From positions 1,892,001 through 1,956,000 of the forward strand of contig NC_007626.1 of NCBI RefSeq assembly GCF_000009985.1: a DNA stretch of 64,000 nt. The letters run 5' to 3'. Of the stretch, positions 29,977-38,177 are shown piece by piece. The position numbers were made by a program, and so were the translations under genes. The notes beneath the pieces are model-generated. The model had not been told where the DNA came from. It saw only the letters and a list, made by a program, of their open reading frames with translations, and did not search any database. The stretch's first letter is position 1, and each line of letters opens with the position of its first letter. The DNA comes from Paramagnetospirillum magneticum AMB-1 (GTDB taxonomy: Bacteria > Pseudomonadota > Alphaproteobacteria > Rhodospirillales > Magnetospirillaceae).

Positions 29977-30222
29977 ATGGCTCAATGGCTCACCGATCTG
30001 ATTGCCATCCTCCAGGACGAGTATGCCGCCCAGGACATCGCCTGGATCGAGGTCGGGTGGGACACAAAACGGCGCCGGCTGATCGCCATCCGCTGGCCTG
30101 CCGGCGCTCAATCCGAGGCCATGCAGGATCACCTCAACGGACGTATCGAGGCCGACGGTGGCAAGTGGGAGCGGATGCAGGCCGAGATCGCCGCCATCAA
30201 GGCCGCGATTCCGAAGGAGTGA
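29977..30222 (+). CDS. Small phage protein after the fibre gene
   Basis: The 81-residue product (MAQWLTDLIAILQDEYAAQDIAW...) has a helix, a short beta pair (RRRLIAIRWPAG) and a helical end (WERMQAEIAAIKAAIPKE). It begins five bases after the fibre stop. It may be a fibre accessory or chaperone by position; the sequence itself is not recognised. Confidence 0.5.
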   Translation: MAQWLTDLIAILQDEYAAQDIAWIEVGWDTKRRRLIAIRWPAGAQSEAMQDHLNGRIEADGGKWERMQAEIAAIKAAIPKE

Positions 30223-30260
30223 GGTTATTGATTCCCGTTGGTCTCGGCCGGCGGGGGGAT

Positions 30261-30353
30261 GGGGTGTTGCGAGCACCCCAAACCGCGAGAGGGCATCTCG
30301 CATGACCAAAACCGGCCAGTCTTGGCCATCCCCGCACCCGTGCACGGGCGGGG
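30261..30353 (+). promoter_or_regulatory. Three hairpins in the leader of com-dam
   Basis: Three stems follow one another: GGGGTG/CACCCC (30261-30279), GCGAGA/TCTCGC (30285-30301) and CCCCG...CGGGG enclosing the palindrome CCCGTGCACGGG (30330-30353). The last is followed by CGTTTG and may end tail transcription. In Mu, com/mom expression is controlled by RNA structure and the Com protein, so these are candidates for such control. Confidence 0.45.
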
Positions 30354-30374
30354 CGTTTGTAATGGTCAATGCCC

Positions 30375-30554
30375 ATGGAGTCCATCCGTTGCGGGTGTGG
30401 CCGGCTGCTGCTCAAGGCTGCCGGCCCGCTCGATATCGAGGTCAAATGCCCCCGCTGCGGGGCTGTCAACCGCATTCAGAGGGCCACGAGCCCCCAGCCC
30501 GAGCGCCGAGGAGCGCCCAGGGAACAGCCCGATGACCATAAACCCCCACCATGA
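30375..30554 (+). CDS. com: Com-like translational regulator (Mu Com)
   Basis: The 59-residue zinc-finger protein MESIRCGCGRLLLKAAGP, DIEVKCPRCGAVNRIQRA resembles Mu Com, which melts an RNA structure so that the mom gene is translated. The second knuckle CPRC is intact. The first is C-x-C where Com has C-x-x-C, one residue short. The gene overlaps the DNA methylase start by 23 bases, so coupling is likely. An upstream in-frame ATG at 30369 adds two residues. Confidence 0.65.
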   Translation: MESIRCGCGRLLLKAAGPLDIEVKCPRCGAVNRIQRATSPQPERRGAPREQPDDHKPPP

Positions 30555-31353
30555 ACGCATTGCCCCGGTCAAGCCGGCGGCGGCCTATATCGGCGGCAAG
30601 CGCAACCTGTCCAGGGATCTTATCCAACTGATCCAGTCCACTCCCCATGACGTCTACGCCGAGGCCTTTGTCGGCATGGGTGGCGTGTTCTTCCGCCGCA
30701 CGGTGGTGCCCAAATCCGAGGTGATCAACGACGCGTCCCGTGACGTGGCCACCTTCTTTCGCATCTTGCAGGAGCACTACCCGCTGTTCATGGAAGTGAT
30801 CAAATACAAGCTCACCACCAGGGCGGATTTCGAACGTCTGTGCAAGGTTGACCCCGACACGCTTACCGATCTCAACCGGGCCGCCCGCTTCTTGTATTTG
30901 CAGGCTTGCTCCTATGGGGGAAAGGTGGCCGGGCGCACCTTCGGCGTTGATCCCACCAGGTCGGGACGCTTCAACGTCACCATCCTCGCCCAACGCCTAG
31001 CCGAGATCTCCGAGCGCATGGCCGGGGTGGTGATCGAGTGCCTGGACTTCGAGCCGTTCATCCGGCGCTACGACACCGCCCGCACGTTGTTCTTCTGCGA
31101 CAGCCCCTATGTGGGTACCGAGGACTACTATGATGCCAGCCTGTTCCAGGAAGAGAGCCTGTGGCGCCTGGCGGCCACCCTCAAAGGCATCAAGGGACGC
31201 TTCATCGCCACCAACCTCGACCACCCCAAGGTCCGCGACGCCTTCAAGGGCTGCGAGATCCGCGAGGTGAATGTGACCTACACCGCCGCCGGCAAGGGAC
31301 ACTCCAAGCAGGTGGGGGAGCTGATCATCATCGGGGGGAAGGGGGCGGGTTAA
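30532..31353 (+). CDS. D12-class DNA adenine methylase (Dam-like)
   Basis: The 273-residue enzyme has the D12-class signatures: AAYIGGKRNLSRDL at the N-terminus, YAEAFVGMGGVFFRR for SAM binding, VINDASRDVATFFRILQ, and DSPYVG as the catalytic motif IV (the family usually has DPPY). It transfers methyl to adenine N6 in DNA, probably protecting phage DNA from restriction. It takes the place of mom after com. The gene starts inside com in another frame. Confidence 0.8.
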   Translation: MTINPHHERIAPVKPAAAYIGGKRNLSRDLIQLIQSTPHDVYAEAFVGMGGVFFRRTVVPKSEVINDASRDVATFFRILQEHYPLFMEVIKYKLTTRADFERLCKVDPDTLTDLNRAARFLYLQACSYGGKVAGRTFGVDPTRSGRFNVTILAQRLAEISERMAGVVIECLDFEPFIRRYDTARTLFFCDSPYVGTEDYYDASLFQEESLWRLAATLKGIKGRFIATNLDHPKVRDAFKGCEIREVNVTYTAAGKGHSKQVGELIIIGGKGAG

Positions 31354-31362
31354 ATGGGGAGA

Positions 31363-31797
31363 TCAAGGCCGATTCAAAAGTCTGGCGCCCGGCTGTTTTA
31401 AAAGGTCGGACAGGTCGGCCTTTGTCATCCACCGGCAGTCGGCCAAGACCCCCTCTCCAACGACGGCAACCACCTCCTCGTCACCGTCGGGGATATTGGC
31501 CAACATCTCGGCTTGGTTGGCCCAATAGGCGGTGGCCGCCCTGATCTGATTGTGATTGATGAGGGCCTTGACCTTCCCGCCCCAGGTCGTACTGGCATAG
31601 ACCACGAAAGGGGAGACCGCCAGGAAGGCCACCGCAGTCTTGATCAGCAGACGACGCACAAAGAGACGATCTTCCTGTTCCCGACGAGCGATATGGGCCG
31701 ACCAGTCATAATGGGGAGAAGGGGCGTTGTCGTTGGAGCCCGTCGCCGAAGCCAGAATGTCCCGGATGCGGGCTTGCAGTTTCGTCTTGCTGTCCAT
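31363..31797 (-). CDS. Hypothetical protein with one membrane segment
   Basis: The 144-residue product starts MDSKTKLQARIRDILASATGS, has a hydrophobic helix at about 53-69 (TAVAFLAVSPFVVYAST) and a soluble C-terminal part (ATAYWANQAEMLANIP, VAVVGEGVLADCRWMTKADLSDLL). It is read towards the DNA methylase and could be prophage cargo or island residue. No family recognised and no clear ribosome binding site; the coding call rests on composition and length. Confidence 0.5.
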   Translation of the reverse strand: MDSKTKLQARIRDILASATGSNDNAPSPHYDWSAHIARREQEDRLFVRRLLIKTAVAFLAVSPFVVYASTTWGGKVKALINHNQIRAATAYWANQAEMLANIPDGDEEVVAVVGEGVLADCRWMTKADLSDLLKQPGARLLNRP

Positions 31798-31848
31798 CGG
31801 TCAGTTCGTCGGCAGTGGTCAGGATCGAATATCCTCACCCAAGCCCCA

Positions 31849-32271
31849 ATGGACGCAAGCGGGCAACCAATTATGGATTGCTACAAAACCTTGTGTCCCC
31901 GGCTCCAAAACCATGTGGCGCGCTACACCGTGCCCCTGGCCATGCGCAGGATGATGCTGACCTCAGAGACCGGGAGGGCCTTCAAGGTCGATCACTTCCG
32001 TCATGTGATGATCGCGGCATATCAGGCCGTTGATGGCCTGACGGTCGGTCTGGAAGCCGGCGGCGTCACCACCCATGGTCTGCGCTATACCGCCGCCACG
32101 ATCCTGCACGAGCTGGGGAATGATTGGGAGACCATTGCCGCCATCACCGGTCATGAGACTGTCCAGATGGTGCGCAAATACACGGACAAGAAGCGCCGGG
32201 CGAAGCTGGCGATTGCCAGCCTGAATGCCGCCCGGAAAGGGGTGGGGAGGGGCGGTCATGGGAACCCATAA
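31849..32271 (+). pseudogene. Tyrosine recombinase (integrase), C-terminal remnant
   Basis: Only the catalytic C-terminal end remains. It has TTHGLRYTAATILHELG (the H-x-x-R box), IAAITGHETVQMVRKYT (the second His and the nucleophile Tyr in RKYT) and a basic tail. The DNA-binding N-terminus and the first catalytic Arg are missing. It ends 123 bases from the 3' end of tRNA-Lys. That is where an integrase of a tRNA-targeted element would lie, so an older element was probably here before it was truncated. Confidence 0.7.
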
Positions 32272-32347
32272 CGAACAGGTTTGCAAACCGTCGGCAGATC
32301 GGGCTGCAAACCAATGACAGCCTTCCTGACCAATGCAGGGCTGGCCC

Positions 32348-32385
32348 AAAAGTCAAAGGCCCCGGAAGCGCTAACTTCCGGGGCC
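32348..32385 (-). terminator. Terminator of the tRNA-Lys gene
   Basis: On the minus strand a perfect 11-bp stem (GGCCCCGGAAG with CTTCCGGGGCC, 6-base loop) is followed by TTTGACTTTT. It lies nine bases after the CCA end of the tRNA. Confidence 0.8.
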
Positions 32386-32393
32386 CCTGAATT

Positions 32394-32469
32394 TGGTGGG
32401 CGCACAAGGACTCGAACCTTGGACCAGCTGATTAAGAGTCAGCTGCTCTACCAACTGAGCTATACGCCC
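32394..32469 (-). tRNA. tRNA-Lys (anticodon CTT)
   Basis: The 76-nt minus-strand sequence begins GGGCGTATAGCTCAG and ends with an encoded CCA. The acceptor arm GGGCGTA pairs with TGCGCCC, with one G-T. The anticodon loop CTCTTAA between GCTGA and TCAGC gives CTT, which reads AAG. The T-loop GTTCGAATC is intact. Tyrosine-integrase elements often insert at such genes, and an integrase remnant lies just downstream of its 3' end. Confidence 0.95.
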
Positions 32470-32643
32470 TCAGTGTCTCCGGTTTCGGCCGCAGCCCCCG
32501 CCGGAGGGCCGCTTTATAGGTCGAACGCCGGGCCTGTGCAAGCGGAAAATTCACTTCACCGCGCACTCTTTGCAATGACGCCTTCAGAGCGTAAAACCAT
32601 CCCCGCAATATCACATCCCGCAAGGGGGAGAGGGAACGCCGCC

Positions 32644-34002
32644 ATGACCGAGAGCACCAAGTACCTGTTGTCCGAGGATCGCCTGCCCAAGGCCTGGTAC
32701 AACCTCAATGCCGACCTGCCGGTGCCCGCGCCGCCGCCGCTGCATCCCGGCACCGGCCAGCCCATCGGTCCCGACGATCTGGCGCCCATTTTCCCCATGG
32801 CGGTGATCGCCCAGGAGGTGACCGCCGAGCGTTGGGTCGAGATCCCCGAGCCGGTGCGCGAGGTCTATCGCCTGTGGCGCCCGGCGCCGCTGATCCGCGC
32901 CCGCCGCCTGGAGAAGGCCTTGGGCACCCCTGCCAGGATCTATTTCAAGTACGAAGGCGTCAGCCCGGCCGGCAGCCACAAGCCCAACACTTCGGTGCCC
33001 CAGGCCTTCTATAACCAGCAGGAAGGGGTCAAGCGCCTGGCCACCGAGACCGGCGCCGGCCAGTGGGGCTCGTCGCTGGCCTTCGCCGGCTCGCTGTTCG
33101 GCCTGGAGGTCGAGGTCTTCATGGTCAAGGTCTCCTACGAGCAGAAGCCCTATCGCCGGGCCCTGATGGAGACCTATGGCGCCAAATGCATCGCCAGCCC
33201 GTCCAACCTGACCCATGCGGGGCGCTCCATCCTGGAGAAGGACCCCCATTCCAACGGTTCGCTGGGCATCGCCATTTCCGAGGCGGTGGAGATCGCCGCT
33301 TCGCGTGACGACACCAAATACGCCCTGGGCAGCGTGCTCAACCACGTCTGCCTGCACCAGACCATCATCGGCGAGGAAGCCATGATGCAGATGGAGATGG
33401 CCGACGATCACCCGGACGTGGTCATCGCCTGCACCGGCGGCGGCTCCAATTTCGCCGGTCTGGCCTTCCCCTACATCCGCGAGAACCTCAAGGGTGGCAA
33501 GACCCGGGTCATCGGTGTCGAGCCCGCCTCGTGCCCGACCCTGACCAAGGGCCTCTACGCCTATGATTTCGGCGATACGGGTAAGCTGACCCCGCTGGTC
33601 AAGATGCATACCCTGGGCGCCACCTTCATGCCGCCGGGCTCGCACGCCGGCGGCCTGCGCTATCACGGCATGGCGCCAATGGTCAGCCACGTCAAGGAGC
33701 TGGGCCTGATGGAGGCCCGCGCCTATCACCAGACCGAGTGCTTCGCGGCGGCCGTGCAGTTTGCCCGTGCCGAGGGCATCGTCCCTGCGCCGGAATCCTC
33801 CCACGCCGTCAAGGGCGCCATCGACGAGGCGCTCCGCTGCAAGGCCGAGGGCAAGGCCGAGACCATCCTGTTCAACCTGTCGGGCCACGGCCATTTCGAC
33901 ATGCAGGCCTATACCGACTTCTTCGCCGGCAAGCTGAAGGACAACACCTACGCCGAGGCCGACCTGCAGGCGGCCCTGGCGGAATTGCCCAACGTGGGGT
34001 GA
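32644..34002 (+). CDS. TrpB2-type tryptophan synthase beta-like enzyme
   Basis: The 452-residue PLP enzyme is longer at the N-terminus than standard TrpB. It has YFKYEGVSPAGSHKPNT with the Schiff-base Lys, TGAGQWGSSLAFAG, the phosphate-binding CTGGGSNFAG, and NLSGHGHFD. These match the TrpB2 family, which condenses indole with serine and often lacks the alpha-subunit contact. It is likely an extra indole scavenging enzyme in the cytoplasm. The start ATG 32644 was chosen because upstream sequence overlaps the tRNA. It stands alone, with a hairpin terminator after it. Confidence 0.85.
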   Translation: MTESTKYLLSEDRLPKAWYNLNADLPVPAPPPLHPGTGQPIGPDDLAPIFPMAVIAQEVTAERWVEIPEPVREVYRLWRPAPLIRARRLEKALGTPARIYFKYEGVSPAGSHKPNTSVPQAFYNQQEGVKRLATETGAGQWGSSLAFAGSLFGLEVEVFMVKVSYEQKPYRRALMETYGAKCIASPSNLTHAGRSILEKDPHSNGSLGIAISEAVEIAASRDDTKYALGSVLNHVCLHQTIIGEEAMMQMEMADDHPDVVIACTGGGSNFAGLAFPYIRENLKGGKTRVIGVEPASCPTLTKGLYAYDFGDTGKLTPLVKMHTLGATFMPPGSHAGGLRYHGMAPMVSHVKELGLMEARAYHQTECFAAAVQFARAEGIVPAPESSHAVKGAIDEALRCKAEGKAETILFNLSGHGHFDMQAYTDFFAGKLKDNTYAEADLQAALAELPNVG

Positions 34003-34051
34003 TCGCCGCTATCGGGCTATCGCCCAAACCCATTTGGGGCGATGCCCCAAG

Positions 34052-34112
34052 CCCCCTTTGATTTTATAGATAGAATCAAAGGGGGTTCGGGGTTCGCCCC
34101 GAGCGGGGGTGG
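34052..34112. repeat. Terminator-like hairpins of a dispersed intergenic repeat family
   Basis: CCCCCTTTGATT (34052-34063) pairs with AATCAAAGGGGG (34074-34085), followed by GTTCGGGG and a second small stem (CGGGG-TT-CGCCCCG). Very similar words (AAGGGGGTTCGGGG then CGCCCCGA) recur at about 60815-60840. It separates convergent trpB2 and asmA and probably ends both transcripts. Confidence 0.6.
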
Positions 34113-34134
34113 GCGGCAGCCCACATTGGGCTGG

Positions 34135-36777
34135 CTACTCCGCCTTCTTCTTGCCGAAGGCGGAGAACAGGCCGCGCAGCGCGTCGCCGGCCTTGAGCTT
34201 CCTGGGGGCGTCGGAATTCTCTCCGGCGCCCTTGGGATTCAGGGCCTTGCCCAGGCCCTTTTCCACCAGCCAGCGTTGCAGGTCGTTGACGTCGATGGCC
34301 TTGACCGGCGCGGCCAGCGACCCCTCCAGGCGCAGCCCCAGGGCGGGGGCGTCGGGGGTGGCCAGCTTGAAGGCGATCTTCGACGAAATGGTCTCACGCG
34401 GGAGGTCGACGGTGGCGATGCCGGTGGCGCCGCCGCCTTCGGCCACCAGGGCCATGTCGCGACTGGCGACGATGCCCCTGTCGGCGTTGAAGGTGCCGGA
34501 CAGGCTGGAAAAGCGGGACTTGCCGCCCGACAGCCCGGTCTGGATCAGCCCGAACAGGCTGCCCAAATTCTCTAGCCTGCGCATCTGCCCATCCAGGGCG
34601 GCAAGGTCAAAGCCGCTGACCTCGCCATCGGCCACCTCCACCTTGCCGTTGCCGGCCAGGCTGCCCACCAGGGCGGCGGGAGAGGTGCCGGCGGCGGCGA
34701 GGCGCAGGTCGGCGCTCATGCGGCCCTTTTCCAGTTTCAGGCCACCGCCGGCGGGCTTCAGCTGGGCGAGGTCGGCGCCCTTGAGGTTGGCCGACAGGGT
34801 CAGCCCGTTGGCGGCCAGCCGGGCGGCGGCGGCCAGATCGCCGCCCAGCAGGCGGGCGGAAAAGCGATCGAGATCGGCGACGCCCTTGGTCAGCCCCACA
34901 TGGCCGCGCGGCTGCTCCAGGCGCCAGCCGGAGGCGGTGATGGCCTTGGCGTCCAGGTCGAGATCGGCGTCCAGCGCCTGCAGCCAGCCCAGGTCCAGGG
35001 GGGCCTTCGACCATGACGAGTTGGAGGACAGGGCGGCGGGAATGATCGGCGGCGGCGGCGGCGCGGCATGGCCGGTGCGGCGCCGAGGCTTGGATTCCTC
35101 GGCCTTGTCGCTCGCCTCGGCGGGCAGGAAAGGGTCCAGCGCGATGGCATTGCCCGACAGGCTGGCGGTGAGCTTGGGGCTTGCCTCCAGGGACAGGCTG
35201 GCCTTGCCGGTAACGAGGGCATCCCCCGCCTTGGCCTGCAGCTCGGACAGAGTGATGCGCCCCTCGCTGCCTTCAACCCGGGCGCTGACCGCCAGTTCGC
35301 CATTGCCGCGTGGGCGGTAGCCGGGGGCAAGGGCGCGGATGGCCTGGGCGAAGCCGGCGGCCCGCAGGCTGGCGCCGCCCTCCAGCCGGCCGTCGCCCAG
35401 GGTTCCGTCGAAGCCCAGGGCCAGACCGGGAAGGCCCAGTTCGGCCTTGAGGGGGATGGGCTGGGCGAGACCGGCGCTGATCATGCCGGTGATGCGCCGC
35501 TCGTCCAGGTCAAGGGTCAGGGCATTGAGAGAAAGGCGGCTGTCGGTCACCTGGACCTTGCTCTCAAGCTTCCCACGGATGGGGGTGGCGGCGGAGCCGA
35601 TCCTCAACCACTTGCGTAGTTCAGGGAGATTGCGGCTCTCGGCCTTCAAGGTGCCGTCAAAGCGCGGGCGGCCTTCCGGTGTCACCATGGCGCCGGTCAG
35701 CTTGACCGAGCCGGCGCCCGGCAGCCGGGCCGAGGCCTGCGACAGGGTCAGGCGCTCGCCCTCCAGCAAGGCATTGATTTGAATGTTGGAAACGGTCTCG
35801 CCCCGCCATTTCAGCCTTCCGATGCCCACGTCGAGATTGGCGGCCAGACCGCGCGGCAGCTCGAAGGGCTGGGCGGCGGCGGGGGCCGCCTGCATTTGGG
35901 GTTGAGTCGGGGCGGGGGTCTGGGCGGACGCCGCCTGCTTTTGTGGTTGAGTCGGGGCCTGTGCCGTCGCCGCCGGGCGCCGGGTGTCGAGATCGAAGCT
36001 GTCGGCCCTCAGGGTGATATCCATCAGGGCCGGTGCCGTCAGGCTGGCCACCACGCTGCCGGTGATGGTGGACTCGCCCAGGATGATGCCCAGGTCCGAG
36101 ATCACCACCTCGTCGGGCGACAGGCGCAACTCGGCCTGGGCGGACAGCGGGGCGTCGGGCAACTGGTCCGACCCGGCGGCGCGGGACAGGGAGGCCAGCG
36201 ACAGGTCGATCTTGCCCGTCACGCCGCTCTTGCCGAAAGTGCCCTCGAAACTGGCTTCGCTTTCCAGGGAGGGCTGCGCCACTTTCGCCTTCAGCGGCGC
36301 CATGGCCTCGCCGGAGGGGCGGCGGCCCTGGGCCTCCAGGGTGGCGGGCCGTCCCCACAGCTTGGCCTCGCCCCGGACGGCAAAGGTCTCGCCCGTCATG
36401 GTGGCGCGCAGGTTGAGGCCGTCCAGGGGACCGGCGCGGCCGCCCTCGATGACCAAGTCCGTCAGTTCCGGTCGCCCGGCCAGCAGGGCGCCCAGGGACA
36501 AGCCGACGCGCACCCGGTCCAGGGCGGCGGTGCCGTCCACCGCCACCGAAGCCAAGGTCACGGCGGGGCTGGGGAGAATGCGCAAGGCGATGGGACCGGC
36601 CACGGTAACCTTGCGCCGCAGCAGGGCAGAGGCTTCAGCCTCGATGCGCCCCCGCCAGGCCTCGCCATCCATCAGGGCGGGCGCCGCAAGGGCAAGGATC
36701 AGGCCCCCACCGACGATGGTGGTGGCGGCGATGGCGACGGGTTTGCTGACCGGCAGGCGGGACAAGGGCGATCTCAC
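34135..36777 (-). CDS. AsmA-family envelope protein
   Basis: The roughly 880-residue protein has an N-terminal membrane anchor (AIAATTIVGGGLILALAAPALM) and a long periplasmic body. It has AsmA features near both ends: ALLRRKVTVAGPIALRILPSPAVTLASVAV, GRPELTDLVIEGG, and LNADRGIVASRDMALVAEGGGATGIATVDLP. Such proteins form lipid-conducting bridges between membranes. GTG 36777 overlaps the true stop of the upstream gene (GTGA) and is preferred over ATG 36804. Two Gln/Thr/Pro-rich repeats (PTQPQKQAAS, PTQPQMQAAP) lie in a mid-protein linker. Confidence 0.8.
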   Translation of the reverse strand: MRSPLSRLPVSKPVAIAATTIVGGGLILALAAPALMDGEAWRGRIEAEASALLRRKVTVAGPIALRILPSPAVTLASVAVDGTAALDRVRVGLSLGALLAGRPELTDLVIEGGRAGPLDGLNLRATMTGETFAVRGEAKLWGRPATLEAQGRRPSGEAMAPLKAKVAQPSLESEASFEGTFGKSGVTGKIDLSLASLSRAAGSDQLPDAPLSAQAELRLSPDEVVISDLGIILGESTITGSVVASLTAPALMDITLRADSFDLDTRRPAATAQAPTQPQKQAASAQTPAPTQPQMQAAPAAAQPFELPRGLAANLDVGIGRLKWRGETVSNIQINALLEGERLTLSQASARLPGAGSVKLTGAMVTPEGRPRFDGTLKAESRNLPELRKWLRIGSAATPIRGKLESKVQVTDSRLSLNALTLDLDERRITGMISAGLAQPIPLKAELGLPGLALGFDGTLGDGRLEGGASLRAAGFAQAIRALAPGYRPRGNGELAVSARVEGSEGRITLSELQAKAGDALVTGKASLSLEASPKLTASLSGNAIALDPFLPAEASDKAEESKPRRRTGHAAPPPPPIIPAALSSNSSWSKAPLDLGWLQALDADLDLDAKAITASGWRLEQPRGHVGLTKGVADLDRFSARLLGGDLAAAARLAANGLTLSANLKGADLAQLKPAGGGLKLEKGRMSADLRLAAAGTSPAALVGSLAGNGKVEVADGEVSGFDLAALDGQMRRLENLGSLFGLIQTGLSGGKSRFSSLSGTFNADRGIVASRDMALVAEGGGATGIATVDLPRETISSKIAFKLATPDAPALGLRLEGSLAAPVKAIDVNDLQRWLVEKGLGKALNPKGAGENSDAPRKLKAGDALRGLFSAFGKKKAE

Positions 36778-38177
36778 AGGACCAGGGACAGGACCACCAT
36801 CCATACTCCCAGAAGCCCCGCTCCGACCAGAACGAAGCGTCGTCAGGGTCCCGATACCGTCTTGACCGGCACTCGGCCACCCGGGCCACCGACATCACCG
36901 CCGCTCCCACCGGGGTGGTGCAGATGGACAGGGCCCAGGCGCCCAGCATGCCGCTGGCCATGATCAGCGGATTGATGCCGGCCGCCGAAAGGCTGCCCAG
37001 CGCATTGCCCAGCAAGGTGATGGTGACAGCTGCGAGATGCCCAGATGGGCCGCACCATTACCCCCCAGGCCAGCAGCACGGCCAGCGCGATGGGGGGCAG
37101 GGGGACCAGGGCGATGACCCGCGCCGTATCCTCGGGCGAGATGAAGGCCGCCACCACGGTGCCAAGGAACATGGCGCCCCCCAGCATGGCCACTTCCGAG
37201 CGGGCGCCGGGCAGGCTGGTCCCCAGGCGGCGGAGGAACAGGCCGGCGGTCGTGGCGGCCCGGCGGAGCACGGGGCCTTCCTGCTGGGTGAACAGCCAGA
37301 TCACCGCCGCCGGCGGTACCACCATCATGGCGCCGACCACCAGACGGGTGCCCAGCGCTTCCGCCAGGGCGACGGCTCCGACCACGATGGCGCCCACCAG
37401 CAGCACTAGGCCGAGGATGGGGCGAAAGTCGGTCTTGTGCCGGTGGGGCGGCAGGCGGCGGGTGTGGGGCGGAAAGTCCAGGCGGTCCAGAATCCAGCCC
37501 CAGCCCATCAGGATCAGCGACAGGGCGACCTGGAGCGGCAGGAGATGCCACCACGCCAATCCGGGCACCACCTGCTGGATCACCGTGAAGGAGACGGCCA
37601 GGGGCGACCACACGGTCATCATGGCGAAGCCCCGCATGATGGCGGTCATCATGCGGCGCTTGCGGATGTTCTTGACGATCTCATCGCCGTTGGCGGCGTT
37701 CAGGGTGTTGCCCTTGGCGACCATCACCCCCAGCAGGGCCAGCACGCCGAAATTGAGCACCAGCGAGATCAGGTGGCTGCCCAGGCTCAGCGCGGCATAG
37801 CGGCGGCCCGGACGCTGGCGCACCATCTGCTCGCCGCAGCGGTGGATCAGGTGGGAGGTCTGGGCGCTGTCGCGCAGCATGCCCAGCGTGGTGAACAGGC
37901 CGACGATGAACGCGGCCTCGGCCATGCCGTGCCGCAGAACCGGCAGCGCCTGGGGCAGGAAAAGCGTGGCGACGAGGGCGGCGGCCGAACAGACCGCCAG
38001 CATCTTGCGGCCGCCCCGGGACATGGCGGGCCATTCCAGGGCCAGATAGAGGAGCAGGGCCGCTCCGGCCCCGTCACTGGCCCATTGCCAGCGGAACAGG
38101 GCCCAGCCCACGGCGCCGTTGATGACGACGATGATGGCCAGGGGCGACAGGACGGCCCCAATCTTGCCGCCCGTCAC
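36774..38177 (-). pseudogene. Multipass membrane protein with a frameshifted C-terminus
   Basis: The first 380 residues, from GTG 38177, form about ten membrane segments (LSPLAIIVVINGAVGWALF, LALLGVMVAKG, ILGLVLLVGAIVVGAVALAE, and others). The reading frame then breaks. Plausible continuations lie in other frames: TLLGNALGSLSAAGINPLIMASG, CTTPVGAAVMSVARVA, and finally RRFVLVGAGLLGVWMVVLSLVL, which ends at TGA 36774-36776 overlapping the AsmA start. About three missing G bases would restore most of it, plus a TGA codon in place of a sense codon. It may be a permease of unknown substrate. Decay or sequencing error cannot be told apart. Confidence 0.6.

Larger units (their letters stand above)
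1..31353 (+). mobile_element. Mu-like transposable siphophage prophage (right-hand part)
   Basis: Gene order follows Mu from GemA (gp16) and a Mor-like activator through lysis, gp27, terminase gp28, portal gp29, MuF gp30, protease I, scaffold Z and major head protein, and ends with Com plus a DNA methylase where Mu carries com-mom. The tail genes are not Mu contractile-tail genes. They resemble siphovirus and gene-transfer-agent tails (DUF2460, DUF2163, NlpC/P60, hub), as in Mu-headed siphophages such as B3, D3112 or RcapMu. Transposase A and B are not seen, so the left end lies before position 1 or has been lost. The right end is placed at the last phage-type gene; no terminal repeat or target duplication was identified. 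Two broken coding frames inside could indicate decay. Confidence 0.85.

Noticed and set aside
1..31353. Mu transposase A/B genes or a terminal att site in the window
   Set aside because: No rve/transposase or MuB ATPase motifs were found in any frame, and no 5-bp target duplication could be identified by eye.
32278..32289. GGTTTGCAAACC palindrome as an attachment core
   Set aside because: It is a perfect 12-bp palindrome but no second copy was found to pair with it, so it is only mentioned as context.
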